Positions 20,476 to 28,661 of a DNA stretch of 64,000 nt are shown here, in pieces. The position numbers and the translations under genes were made by a program. The stretch spans positions 124,001 through 188,000 of the forward strand of contig CAVUCE010000022.1 in assembly GCA_963739985.1 (NCBI GenBank), given 5' to 3'. The notes beneath the pieces are model-generated. The model was given only the letters and a program-made list of their open reading frames with translations, searched no databases and was not told the origin of the DNA. Source of the stretch: CAVUCE01 sp963739985. GTDB taxonomy: Bacteria > Bacteroidota > Ignavibacteria > Ignavibacteriales > Ignavibacteriaceae. Each line of letters begins with the position of its first letter. Within the stretch, counting starts at the first letter, position 1.

Positions 20476-20856
20476 ATGAAGCACATGAAGATAGCTCTGT
20501 TAGCAGTGTCTTTACTCTCCGGCATAGTAATCACAGGATGCGGAAGCAGCCCGGCTGTGGTCGATAAAGAAGCGACCACATCATCAATTCGCGCAGCTGA
20601 GGAAGTAGGTGCTGTTAGTGTACCCAGTGCATCTCTATATTTAACACTTGCAAAAGAGGAACTGTTAAAAGCACAGGGATTTGCAGAAAGTGGAAACAAG
20701 GACCAGGCGGAGTCAATGCTGCTGCGTGCCCAATCCGATGGTGAATTGGCAATAGCACTCTCCCGCAGTGATACCGACAAGAAGGAAGCAGCAGAAGCAA
20801 TGGATCGTGTAAAACAGCTTCGACAAGACAACAAATTGCCTCAAGAAAGGAATTAA
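20476..20856 (+). CDS. DUF4398-type lipoprotein
   Basis: 126 aa. A lipoprotein signal peptide ends with lipobox VITGCGSS. The mature part is helical and Ala/Glu/Lys-rich, with ASLYLTLAKEELLKAQGFAESG and a second similar helix, as in DUF4398 proteins that usually accompany OmpA lipoproteins. It has a strong ribosome site AAAAGGAG. The OmpA gene follows after only 3 bp, so they form an operon. Likely role: periplasmic/outer-membrane structural partner; the biochemical function is unknown. Confidence 0.85.
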   Translation: MKHMKIALLAVSLLSGIVITGCGSSPAVVDKEATTSSIRAAEEVGAVSVPSASLYLTLAKEELLKAQGFAESGNKDQAESMLLRAQSDGELAIALSRSDTDKKEAAEAMDRVKQLRQDNKLPQERN

Positions 20857-20859
20857 ACA

Positions 20860-21681
20860 ATGAAATCCATGATATATCTTATAACTATAGTATTTACCGG
20901 GCTGCTCGTTGGCTGCAGCGCAAGTTTGCCTCCGCAGGAACTTGTCAACGCACGCCAGGCTTACCGACAGGCAAGTACCGGTCAAGCGGCACAATTAGTA
21001 CCGGCAGAACTGCACAAGGCACAAACTGCGCTTGATGCGGCTGAAAAATCTTTCCTGGAAGACCCTGATTCTTACAAAACGCGTGATCTTGCATATGTAG
21101 CAGATCGTAAATCCAAGACTGCTGAAGCATTAGCTATTACATCCGCGGAAAATAGCACAACTGCAAAGGCTAAAAAGGATTATGAAGCAACCCAGGCCGA
21201 GATTATGAAGAAAACAAATGATCAACTTATTATATCGCAAAAAGCACAGGTTGATGCTGAAAAAGCAGCATCTGATGCACAGGCTGCTCTTGCGAAACTA
21301 GCGGCAGTAAAGGAAGAAGCTCGCGGGCTTGTGATTACTCTTTCAGGCAGTGTTCTATTTGCTTCGGATGAATCCACACTCTTACCGGCGGCACAAGATC
21401 GGTTAAACAAAGTTGCTAAAGCGCTTCTAGTAACCAAAGAGCGAAAACTTACTATTGAAGGGTATACTGACTCACAGGGAACATCAAGTTACAATATGGT
21501 GTTGTCTCAAAAGCGTGCCGATGTGGTACGTAGATATCTAATCTCACAGGGCTACCCAAGTCATCTTATTCGAGCACAGGGTATCGGTGAAGAAAGTCCA
21601 GTTTCCAATAATAACACCGCTGAAGGCAGGGCTAATAATCGCCGTGTTGAGATTATAGTTGATCACATAGCCAAACTATAA
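20860..21681 (+). CDS. OmpA-family lipoprotein with DUF4398-like stalk
   Basis: 273 aa. Lipobox LLVGCSAS. Residues about 25-165 form an alanine-rich coiled coil resembling the DUF4398 lipoprotein upstream. Residues about 165-273 are an OmpA C-terminal peptidoglycan-binding domain (VLFASDESTLLPAAQDRLNKVA, IEGYTDSQGTSSYNMVLSQKRA, ANNRRVEIIV). It probably tethers the outer membrane to peptidoglycan. It is co-transcribed with the gene before it; a terminator follows at 21713. Confidence 0.9.
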   Translation: MKSMIYLITIVFTGLLVGCSASLPPQELVNARQAYRQASTGQAAQLVPAELHKAQTALDAAEKSFLEDPDSYKTRDLAYVADRKSKTAEALAITSAENSTTAKAKKDYEATQAEIMKKTNDQLIISQKAQVDAEKAASDAQAALAKLAAVKEEARGLVITLSGSVLFASDESTLLPAAQDRLNKVAKALLVTKERKLTIEGYTDSQGTSSYNMVLSQKRADVVRRYLISQGYPSHLIRAQGIGEESPVSNNNTAEGRANNRRVEIIVDHIAKL

Positions 21682-21712
21682 AGTAATTATTCAAACTATT
21701 ATTTCTAAAACT

Positions 21713-21743
21713 GGGTCCGGAAATTATCCGGGCCTTTTTTTTT
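21713..21743 (+). terminator. Rho-independent terminator
   Basis: GGTCCGGA pairs with TCCGGGCC (8 bp, one G-U) across a short AT loop and is followed by nine T. It lies 32 bp after the OmpA lipoprotein stop. Confidence 0.9.
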
Positions 21744-22062
21744 CTGCTAAATTTCACGAAAAGAATAACTGATACCTCAATAATAACCGACCACTAATAA
21801 ATAAAAGTAAATATTAACAACATTCATTTCAGCTTACATTAAAAATTTAATTCCATGTCTTAGCAAATTAAATGATCAATTTCTTAATGTATCTTTTTCT
21901 CTTTGTTATAGGAACTAATGAGTTACTTGGGATGGATTTTTTAGATTTCCTTTTAGCGAAATTTGGATTTCCCCTTCAAGTGAAGGCTCTTAAATCAAAA
22001 ATTTAATAAATAGTCAAAACCGGGACACTTTTTAGAAACAAATATTTTCAGCCGGAATAATA

Positions 22063-22140
22063 GGCTGTAAAATGATTTGAGTAAATGGCATATCTTATTA
22101 AAGGAATAGAAAAATTAGTCCCCTAGTGATCCATTCGGGA
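22063..22140. repeat. IS256-end-like relic, copy A
   Basis: GGCTGTAAAATGATTTGAG, then GTAAATGGCATATCT, then after a short stretch CCTAGTGATCCATTCGG. The same order of blocks occurs at 31171-31276. The first block resembles the terminal inverted repeats of IS256-family elements as I remember them. No transposase is near, so this is a relic or a short non-autonomous piece. Confidence 0.45.
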
Positions 22141-22462
22141 AATAACAATGGACCAGTTTTTTTCGGTATAGTTATTTCTTTGAAAGATATCTATATGCTA
22201 AGTATAGTTTTTTTTAAGTACATCATTAGGGAAAAAGAGACCTAGCTTTTGTGACTTTTCTAAACTGGCGATAAACAGATTGAACACCTTAAATCACTTA
22301 AAAGCTTGATAGTATATCCCGAACTGTCATTCCCTTGGTAGAATAATTAAATATTTGCTTCTTAATTTTCCATAGTCATCTTATGCTCAAAAGTACGAAC
22401 ATACAATCAAAACTAACTTAAGTTGCTTCTCCCTGTTGTACCAAATTCAGGTTCCGGTTCAC

Positions 22463-22502
22463 CCAAAGGAAGTAATCCCTTTTTCATCCCTTTGATCGAT
22501 TT
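22463..22502 (+). promoter_or_regulatory. Stress element copy 3 (upstream of 22678 lipoprotein)
   Basis: CCCAAAGGAAGTAAT arm, then CTTTTTCATCCCTTTG and ATCGATTT. A TATAAT lies 40-45 bp after CTTTG. The start codon is about 175 bp downstream. Confidence 0.72.
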
Positions 22503-22677
22503 ACTTAGCCCAAATATCTACTTACCTTTTACATATAATAATGTGGAATAGTTTTTTACAATTAGTAATTAAGCAGCGAAATAAAAAAGCAATTATTCAA
22601 AACTTATGTTTCATTTTACACGGAAATAAGTAAAAAAGAATATAAAATAATTCAATCGACATAAAAAGAGACTACTT

Positions 22678-23016
22678 ATGAAAAAGATACAAATCGGAAT
22701 TTTCAGTTTATTATTCATAATTACACTTACAAGCTGTGGCACAGAAAAAAATCCTGAATTTCGTGTAAGTAATCAAAGGTCTACCAAAGCTAATGTCCAG
22801 GTAAAGACAACCGGAGGCAACACGATTAATATCAACGATGTTACTGTCGGCCAGTTAACAGCATATCAATCAACTGCTGAAGGAAATATCATAGTTACGG
22901 CCATTATACTAAATGAATCAATATCTCCGACAGTGACTTTCATGGCCAGGAAGGATAATCAATATACAATCGTTATTCTTACGGGGGACATACCTTCACT
23001 AAGAGTGGATCAATAA
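22678..23016 (+). CDS. Small lipoprotein of unknown function
   Basis: 112 aa. MKKIQIGIFSLLFIITLTSCGTEK is a lipoprotein signal with lipobox LTSC. The mature part is beta-rich (KANVQVKTTGGNTININDVTVG, TVTFMARKDNQYTIVILTGD) and may form a small beta-sandwich. I do not recognise the family. The next gene begins 23 bp later on the same strand, so they are probably co-transcribed from the promoter that carries stress element copy 3. Confidence 0.75.
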   Translation: MKKIQIGIFSLLFIITLTSCGTEKNPEFRVSNQRSTKANVQVKTTGGNTININDVTVGQLTAYQSTAEGNIIVTAIILNESISPTVTFMARKDNQYTIVILTGDIPSLRVDQ

Positions 23017-23039
23017 AAGTGTAAAGGAAGAAAAAACAA

Positions 23040-23588
23040 ATGCGTTACTTTTTTGTGTTAATGGCAGCATTGTTCATATTTAGTGCCTCAGGTACTTCAA
23101 ATGCACAAATAAGTCTTAATAATAATTTTAACCTGGATACCCAACCCGCCTGGGGACCAACGGGTTATGACTATGTTGAATATTATTACATGCCGGATCT
23201 CGATATATACTACAATGTGCCACAGCATCGTTATTACTATTATAACAATGGAGGCTGGCGCTATAATTCAACTTTACCATCCCGTTATCGTTCTTATAAT
23301 ATCTACAATACTTATAAAGTAGTGGTAAATGAAAAAGACCCATGGAAGCATCATAAAAAATACAGAGATGAATATAAGAAATATAAAGGGCATCACGATC
23401 AGCAGATAATTCGCGACAGCCGGGATTCAAAATACTATGTTAATAAAAATCATCCCGAACATAATAACTGGGTAAAGCAGCAAAAACACGATAATGATAT
23501 GGACAAAGTGAAAGGCCATATTAAGAAACAAAACAAAAAGCAAGATAATCAAGGGAATAAAAACCGGAATATCAAGCATAAAAAATAA
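23040..23588 (+). CDS. Secreted Tyr-rich protein with basic, low-complexity tail
   Basis: 182 aa with signal peptide MRYFFVLMAALFIFSASGTSNAQ. Residues about 35-100 are tyrosine-rich and conserved-looking (WGPTGYDYVEYYYMPDLDIYYNVP, GGWRYNSTLPSRYRSYNIY). Residues about 105-182 are Lys/His/Asn-rich and nearly free of hydrophobic residues. Similar secreted hypothetical proteins occur in Bacteroidota. The basic tail could bind polyanions such as DNA or LPS; this is inference. It lies second in the operon starting at 22678. Confidence 0.75.
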   Translation: MRYFFVLMAALFIFSASGTSNAQISLNNNFNLDTQPAWGPTGYDYVEYYYMPDLDIYYNVPQHRYYYYNNGGWRYNSTLPSRYRSYNIYNTYKVVVNEKDPWKHHKKYRDEYKKYKGHHDQQIIRDSRDSKYYVNKNHPEHNNWVKQQKHDNDMDKVKGHIKKQNKKQDNQGNKNRNIKHKK

Positions 23589-23608
23589 AATTAAGAGGAA
23601 TTAATGTT

Positions 23609-23855
23609 ATGAAAAAATATCTTTTAATCTGTATGATCTTAGCAAAGCCAATAGCAGCGCAAGACCGCGGATTAGGTATTTGATATAGCCCGGTTTCCAC
23701 ATTCAACGCCAATAGTTTTGTTTGTTGAGCTGGTGCCCGTTTTTCAGATTACTCCACTCACATATTTTGGAATTGATGCCGGAATCGGAATAAGGTATTT
23801 CTTGCAAGTGAACGAAAATAATTGTTTGTGTATCATTAATAAAAGGGAAAAATAA
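23609..23855 (+). pseudogene. Remnant of a DUF3996-like outer-membrane barrel gene
   Basis: It begins ATG AAA AAA TAT with a signal peptide and QDRGLGI, then stops. In another frame the sequence continues TPIVLFVELVPVFQITPL..GIDAGIGIRYFLQ, which matches the last third of the intact protein at 32968-33465 (STPIDVFFELVPVFQVTPL..GIDAGLGIRYYFQ). The middle of the gene is deleted and the frame is lost. A ribosome site (AAGAGGAA) is still present. The intact paralogue also lies just upstream of an OmpA gene, so the pair was duplicated and one barrel decayed. Confidence 0.85.
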
Positions 23856-23856
23856 A

Positions 23857-25260
23857 ATGAAAATTGTTTCTTTAATATCATTATTGCTTTTGGGCTTTGC
23901 ACAGATTAATCTTGCGCAGGACCCGGTTGAGACTCCGAAGCAAAATTCGATGTCAAAAGTAATCGGTGTTACCATTGAAGGTGGAACAACATATGGATTT
24001 ACCGATTATAGAATTACAAGGGTTGATTACACCGTTAAAGGCTCCCTGGAATACTATCTACCTTCTACAGGTAATGGAAATTTCGGAGCAAGAATTTTCG
24101 GACAGACAGGATTTGTCTCCGGACGAGGTGCTCCGGTAAGAAATAATAATTGGTCAAATGAATTATCAACAAGAATTGATATAATCGGCGGTGCATTAAT
24201 GTATGTACTTTCTTTAGATGATGCTGTATATCCTTGGTTTTCTGCCGGTGCTTCCAATGTTTGGTACTATCCCAAGGATGGTCATGGAAATGCATTACCG
24301 AATTATACAGCAGGAAATTACACAAATTATATGTTAGCACTTAATGGCGATGCAGGCGTAAAAATTATGGCATCAAAAAATATGAGTTTTGATGCATCCA
24401 TAGGAATAGTCTTTGGGAAAAAAGATTATTTGGATGATATAAATTCAGGCTCTAATAAAGATATGTTTTTAACCAGTACGGTCGGCGTATCATGGTATTT
24501 CGGCAGGGACAAAGATTCCGATGGTGACGGTGTTCCTGATTCAAAAGATATGTGCCCAAACACTCCAACAGGAGTAAAAGTAGATGTATTCGGCTGCCCG
24601 CTTGATGCAGATGGCGACGGAGTTCCGGATTATCTAGACAAATGCCCTAACACTCCTTCCGGAGTTGCAGTTGATGCAAAAGGCTGCCCGCTTGATGCAG
24701 ACGGTGACGGAGTTCCGGATTATCTAGACAAATGCCCTAACACTCCTTCCGGAGTTGCAGTTGATGCAAAAGGCTGCCCGCTTGATGCAGACGGCGATGG
24801 TGTTCCGGATTATCTAGACAAATGCCCTAATACTCCAACGGGTGTAGAGGTAGATTCTGATGGATGCGCTATAAAGAAAGATACGGTAGTTATTACCAAG
24901 CCTGCTTTAATAGAATCATTAGTACTTAGCGGCGACACAAATTTCGAATTTGGTAAATCAGCGCTGTTGCCTAGTGCATATACGGAGCTTAATAAACTTG
25001 CAGCTACTATGAAGGAACATCCCGATTACAAATGGGAAATTGATGGATACACTGACGGTGTCGGTTCAGCTAGTTACAATAAAAAACTTTCACAACGAAG
25101 AGCTCAATCGGTTGTAGATTATCTTGTAAACAAAGGTGTTGAACGAAATAGCCTAAAAATGGTTGGATATGGTGAACAAAATCCAATTGCTACAAATGCA
25201 ACAGTTGAAGGAAGAGCGATGAACAGAAGAGTTGAAATAAAATTACTCTCGAAAAAATAG
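23857..25260 (+). CDS. OmpA-family porin with thrombospondin type 3 repeats
   Basis: 467 aa. Signal peptide ends INLAQ. Residues about 25-210 form an outer-membrane beta-barrel. Residues about 215-335 hold four Ca-binding TSP3 repeats (DADGDGVPDYLDKCPNTP), three of them nearly identical at the DNA level. Residues about 345-467 are an OmpA C-terminal peptidoglycan-binding domain (FEFGKSALLPSAY, IDGYTDGVGSASYNKKLSQRRA, AMNRRVEIK). It starts 1 bp after the barrel pseudogene, so it was the second gene of a barrel-OmpA pair. A terminator-like hairpin follows at 25293. Confidence 0.92.
   Translation: MKIVSLISLLLLGFAQINLAQDPVETPKQNSMSKVIGVTIEGGTTYGFTDYRITRVDYTVKGSLEYYLPSTGNGNFGARIFGQTGFVSGRGAPVRNNNWSNELSTRIDIIGGALMYVLSLDDAVYPWFSAGASNVWYYPKDGHGNALPNYTAGNYTNYMLALNGDAGVKIMASKNMSFDASIGIVFGKKDYLDDINSGSNKDMFLTSTVGVSWYFGRDKDSDGDGVPDSKDMCPNTPTGVKVDVFGCPLDADGDGVPDYLDKCPNTPSGVAVDAKGCPLDADGDGVPDYLDKCPNTPSGVAVDAKGCPLDADGDGVPDYLDKCPNTPTGVEVDSDGCAIKKDTVVITKPALIESLVLSGDTNFEFGKSALLPSAYTELNKLAATMKEHPDYKWEIDGYTDGVGSASYNKKLSQRRAQSVVDYLVNKGVERNSLKMVGYGEQNPIATNATVEGRAMNRRVEIKLLSKK
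24601..24870 (+). repeat. Three tandem 90-bp units coding TSP3 repeats
   Basis: Units start at 24601, 24691 and 24781, each with CTTGATGCAGA(T/C)GG. The first two are almost identical over 90 bp and the third diverges near its end. The unit is exactly 30 codons, so gain or loss of copies keeps the reading frame. Confidence 0.9.
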
Positions 25261-25292
25261 CATCTAGCTCTTAGAACAATTTAATATTTATA

Positions 25293-25325
25293 GGAGCGGT
25301 TTGGTTAAAGCCGCTTCTATAATAT
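25293..25325 (+). terminator. Probable terminator after OmpA/TSP3 gene
   Basis: GGAGCGGTTT and AAAGCCGCTTC form an imperfect stem with one bulge, followed by an AT-rich run ending TTTT. Confidence 0.5.
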
Positions 25326-25804
25326 TTTAACAGGTTGACTCCTCTTTTAAATTTGGTTTTTTCTTTATCCCCACTCTAAAGAGGTTGTGTGAAAATTGGT
25401 GACTGTTATCCAGACTTGTTTCGAGATCTGCCGTATAAATTAAATTCGCATTAAGCGATACTGAAATTTCTGAGGAATGCCTTTGCAATATTCGGCACTT
25501 AATTCTGTTCACAGTGGTGAACCTAATGATCAATAAATTAAGATTTCAGAGTTCTATTCGAACTTAAATCCAATTACAAAAGTCAATCTTAGATTTTATT
25601 TAAATTTACTCCCTTATACTTAGCATACATCGGATTATCCCGATAACATATTATATAATTTTAATTTATCAGCGATTCCTTTTATTCGTATCATTCCAAA
25701 GATGTAGTTCTTATTTCATCCCTTTGTACGATTGAATTACTTTATTTCTCTTCATAGATTAACGTAGAGTCAAACATTTAAAATTAAACTAAAAGAGGCT
25801 TATC
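25326..25804. other. Intergenic region with stress element copy 4
   Basis: About 480 bp without a supported gene. Stress element copy 4 lies at 25696-25734, and an AACGTA box at 25761-25766 sits at the spacing seen in copies 5, 8 and 10. Confidence 0.5.
25696..25734 (+). promoter_or_regulatory. Stress element copy 4 (upstream of small membrane protein)
   Basis: CCAAAGATGTAGTTC arm, TTATTTCATCCCTTTG and TACGATTG. AACGTA lies 35-40 bp after CTTTG. ATG 25805 is 70 bp downstream. Confidence 0.72.
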
Positions 25805-25954
25805 ATGTTATACACAATCGCACTTGTTCTCATAGCATTGTGGCTGCTTGGAATGTTTACTGCTTACACAATGGGCGGAGTAATTCACGTTCTGCTCGTA
25901 ATTGCAATTATTGTGGTTTTAGTAAGAGTTATTAGCGGACGGCGTGCGCTCTAA
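25805..25954 (+). CDS. Small membrane protein, lmo0937-like
   Basis: 49 aa: MLYTIALVLIALWLLGMF..GGVIHVLLVIAIIVVLVRVI then a basic tail SGRRAL. Two short hydrophobic helices joined by TAYTMGG match the lmo0937 family (DUF5670) of tiny membrane proteins, which often sit among stress genes. AAAAGAGGC lies upstream of the ATG. The function of the family is unknown. Confidence 0.8.
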   Translation: MLYTIALVLIALWLLGMFTAYTMGGVIHVLLVIAIIVVLVRVISGRRAL

Positions 25955-26119
25955 GCGTTTGTTAAACACCAATTTATTTTTACATACACTATTTATATTG
26001 CAGTAAAAATTTACTGAAGTATTGTAATGTTATTGAATTAATTTATTGGTTCGTGACTTTTCAATTTATTTCGGAGGCCACAATTATTTCTGATTAAAAA
26101 AACATGGTTAAGTGGAAAT

Positions 26120-27214
26120 ATGACTGATCTAAATAATTCTTCCCGCGGAATGCGTATACTTATCGGTACAGCGGCTTTTGTAATAATAATAGCCGGGATA
26201 AATTTTGCACAATCTGTTGTTGTGCTGTTCCTCGTTTCTATTTTCCTTGCAATACTTGGAGCACCTGTGGTACTCTGGTTAAAGAAGAAACATTTTCCAT
26301 CTGTACTAGCAGTGCTAATTGTTATGTCTGTTATGTTAATTATTTTAGTTCTTATCAGTGCACAAATCGGCACATCTTTTAGCAACTTTTCAGATGAACT
26401 ACCGCTGCTGCAATCAAGTATTCGAGATCAAGTTATTGAGCTGAGTGTTTTTTTGAGAAGTAAGGGTTTATCGGGCACTCAAAAAATTTTACTGAATTAT
26501 GTTAATCCGGAAGCAGTTATGAATCTTACAACAGGCTTGCTATCGAGATTAAGTTCTGTCATTTCTGATCTAGTTCTAATCCTTCTAACAGTAACTTTTA
26601 TCTTGCTTGAAGTTTCAAGTTTTCCAATAAAAATCCGTGCTATTCTTGGTGATCCTGAACGGGTTTTTCCCCGGTTTACCAACTTCGTTGTTGATATGAA
26701 ACGCTATATGGTCATCAAAACTATGATCAACCTTACTGCCGGAATTTTAATTGCTGTGTGGATGGAAATACTAGGTGTACAGTTTCCAATTTTATGGGGT
26801 TTTCTTGCATTTCTTCTTCATTATATACCTAACATCGGAGCAATAATTGCTTCTATTCCGCCGGCTGTTCTTGCACTTGTTCAAATTGGGATAGGCAGTG
26901 CTCTGCTTGTATTAGCTGGTAATCTTCTCATTGGATTCATAATAGGAAATGTAATTGAACCCCGGGTGATGGGTAGAAATCTCGGACTTTCAACATTGGT
27001 CGTTTTTCTTTCATTGATTTTTTGGGGCAGCCTGCTAGGTGTGATCGGTGCGATTCTGTGTATACCCCTTACCATGACAATGAAGGCTGCCTTCGAAAGT
27101 AATGAAAGCACACGTTGGATTTCTGTGCTGCTCGGATCAGAAAAGTCGGATGTGATTTCTACACCAAATTTAAAGACGACAAATAATGATGAACGAACAG
27201 ACTTCAAACAGTAG
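26120..27214 (+). CDS. AI-2E family transporter
   Basis: 364 aa. About eight hydrophobic segments with the family layout: a TM cluster in the first 90 residues, a long amphipathic stretch (about 95-150), then the conserved IPNIGAIIASIPPAVLAL block (about 236-255) and VIEPRVMGRNLGLSTLVVFLSLIFWGSLLG (about 280-310). Members export small molecules (autoinducer-2 in TqsA) or ions; the substrate cannot be read from the sequence. It is 165 bp after the small membrane protein and could be read from the same promoter. The C-terminal 25 residues are polar and non-conserved. Confidence 0.88.
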   Translation: MTDLNNSSRGMRILIGTAAFVIIIAGINFAQSVVVLFLVSIFLAILGAPVVLWLKKKHFPSVLAVLIVMSVMLIILVLISAQIGTSFSNFSDELPLLQSSIRDQVIELSVFLRSKGLSGTQKILLNYVNPEAVMNLTTGLLSRLSSVISDLVLILLTVTFILLEVSSFPIKIRAILGDPERVFPRFTNFVVDMKRYMVIKTMINLTAGILIAVWMEILGVQFPILWGFLAFLLHYIPNIGAIIASIPPAVLALVQIGIGSALLVLAGNLLIGFIIGNVIEPRVMGRNLGLSTLVVFLSLIFWGSLLGVIGAILCIPLTMTMKAAFESNESTRWISVLLGSEKSDVISTPNLKTTNNDERTDFKQ

Positions 27215-27305
27215 ATTTTTGATAACATGCCTCTAATAATTATTTATAAAAAAGTATTTGAAGGCATGACTTTTTATACAAGTATTCTGATTTAAAGATT
27301 ATACT

Positions 27306-27917
27306 ATGCAGCTTATTATTTTTCTAAAAGGAATCTTTATCGGTTTTGCGTTGGCAGTACCGATTGGACCTATTGGGATAATGTGTATCCGTAAAACACT
27401 AAACGAAGGACAATTGCGCGGATTAATTATTGGTCTTGGAGCTGCAACTGCGGATTTGCTTTACGGCTGCATTGCCGCATTTGGATTTACGTTTATTTCG
27501 AATACGCTTGTTAGTCAGCGAATATGGATACGCCTCGTTGGAGGAGTGCTTCTTCTCTTTCTTGGTGTAAGAACGTTTCGTAAGCTTCCTGCTGATCCTA
27601 AAATTCCAATAAGCAACGGTGGCCATTTAAGATCATATATTACTTCATTTATACTAACACTTACTAATCCATTGACAATCTTTGTTTTTATCGCCGTATT
27701 TGCCGCCCTCAATCTTGGAAGTGATCTTGGTAATTTTTCTGCATCAGTTCTTGTTGCAGGAGTTTTTATCGGTTCATGCTTATGGTTTTTGTCTCTTAGT
27801 TCCGCTGTTATGCTTTTTAGAAATAAATTAGATTTGGTCGGATTGAAATGGGTAAACAGAGTTGCAGGAATTTTAATTATAATTTCCGGTGTAATAGTTA
27901 TGGTTAGTCTATTATGA
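27306..27917 (+). CDS. LysE/RhtB-family amino-acid exporter
   Basis: 203 aa with six predicted membrane helices. The N-terminus GIFIGFALAVPIGPIGIMCIRKTLNEG carries the PIGP motif that marks the LysE superfamily. TNPLTIFVFIAVFAAL in the middle and a final GILIIISGVIVM helix also fit. It probably exports an amino acid or metabolite; the substrate is unknown. It lies 91 bp downstream of the AI-2E gene on the same strand. Confidence 0.88.
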   Translation: MQLIIFLKGIFIGFALAVPIGPIGIMCIRKTLNEGQLRGLIIGLGAATADLLYGCIAAFGFTFISNTLVSQRIWIRLVGGVLLLFLGVRTFRKLPADPKIPISNGGHLRSYITSFILTLTNPLTIFVFIAVFAALNLGSDLGNFSASVLVAGVFIGSCLWFLSLSSAVMLFRNKLDLVGLKWVNRVAGILIIISGVIVMVSLL

Positions 27918-27938
27918 TTGTTTATTTATTTTACTCAT

Positions 27939-27978
27939 CCAAAAGTCTTAGTTCCTTTTTCATCCCTTTGCTCGATTG
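27939..27978 (+). promoter_or_regulatory. Stress element copy 5 (upstream of sll1863-like lipoprotein / mla operon)
   Basis: CCAAAAGTCTTAGTTCC arm, TTTTTCATCCCTTTG and CTCGATTG: very close to consensus. TACGTA lies 37-42 bp after CTTTG at 28007-28012. ATG 28109 is 130 bp downstream. Confidence 0.78.
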
Positions 27979-28026
27979 TGCAACTCTAAACTTCTTTATA
28001 TCATATTACGTAATCCGTAAACTAAA

Positions 28027-28077
28027 TTGGGTTTTGAATACCCAAATTATTTAGTGAGAGTTCCCGGTAGACCGGGA
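28027..28077 (+). promoter_or_regulatory. Two small hairpins in the 5' leader of the 28109 gene
   Basis: TTGGGT...ACCCAA (28027-28045, 7-base loop) and TCCCGGT-AG-ACCGGGA (28062-28077, perfect 7-bp stem) lie between the predicted promoter and the start codon. They could stabilise the mRNA or control translation. They match no riboswitch I know. Confidence 0.4.
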
Positions 28078-28108
28078 CAAAATAAATTCTAAAACCAGAA
28101 GGATAGTT

Positions 28109-28531
28109 ATGAAAACCAAACATTTCATTTTAGTAATTATAGTGTTAATTGCCGGAGCAGTTTTAGCCGGTTGCAACAACAATGGAGATAAAGAAAATGT
28201 TAAGCAAGCAGCTCAAGATTTAAAAGATGAGCAGACACAATTTGAAAAAGAATGGCAGCAATTCAAGAATGAAGCAGAAATAAAAATTAACGATAACGAA
28301 AAAAGGATTAATGATTTCAAAGCAGAAATTCAAAAAACGAATGCAAATTTTAAATCTCAATATTCAAATAAAGTGCTAACATTAGAACAAAAAAATATTG
28401 AACTCAAGAAAATGATAAATAACTATAAATATGAAGGGAAAGATAATTGGGAAGAGTTCAAACAAGAATTTAGTAATAATATTGATAGTGTCGGAAATGC
28501 CCTAAATGATATATTCACAAAAAAAGATTAA
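28109..28531 (+). CDS. sll1863-like stress lipoprotein (coiled coil)
   Basis: 140 aa. Lipobox VLAGCNNN. The mature protein is almost wholly helical: EKEWQQFKNEAEIKINDNEKRI then LEQKNIELKKMINNYKYEGKDNWEEFKQEFSNNID. This pattern matches small stress-response proteins of the sll1863 type. It is probably anchored in the outer membrane and faces the periplasm. The mla-type permease starts 130 bp downstream on the same strand. Stress element copy 5 precedes it. Confidence 0.8.
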   Translation: MKTKHFILVIIVLIAGAVLAGCNNNGDKENVKQAAQDLKDEQTQFEKEWQQFKNEAEIKINDNEKRINDFKAEIQKTNANFKSQYSNKVLTLEQKNIELKKMINNYKYEGKDNWEEFKQEFSNNIDSVGNALNDIFTKKD

Positions 28532-28661
28532 CAGGTATTAATAACTACATTGTATGAAAAATTGGAAATAAAGGATATCATTAATGTTTTTAGTCTTAAA
28601 TCGCATCAAGCGCATTTAGAACTAGAGTTGTTAAGATTATAAATTTAATGACACTAATAAA

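Larger units (their letters stand above)
21744..22677. other. Intergenic region with IS-end relic and stress element copy 3
   Basis: About 930 bp with no supported gene. It holds a repeat shared with 31171-31276 (see 22063) and stress element copy 3 at 22463. A TATAAT at 22534-22539 is a candidate -10 box for the next gene. Confidence 0.5.

Noticed and set aside
24601..24870. CRISPR-like direct repeats
   Set aside because: 90-bp in-frame coding units for TSP3 repeats without unique spacers.
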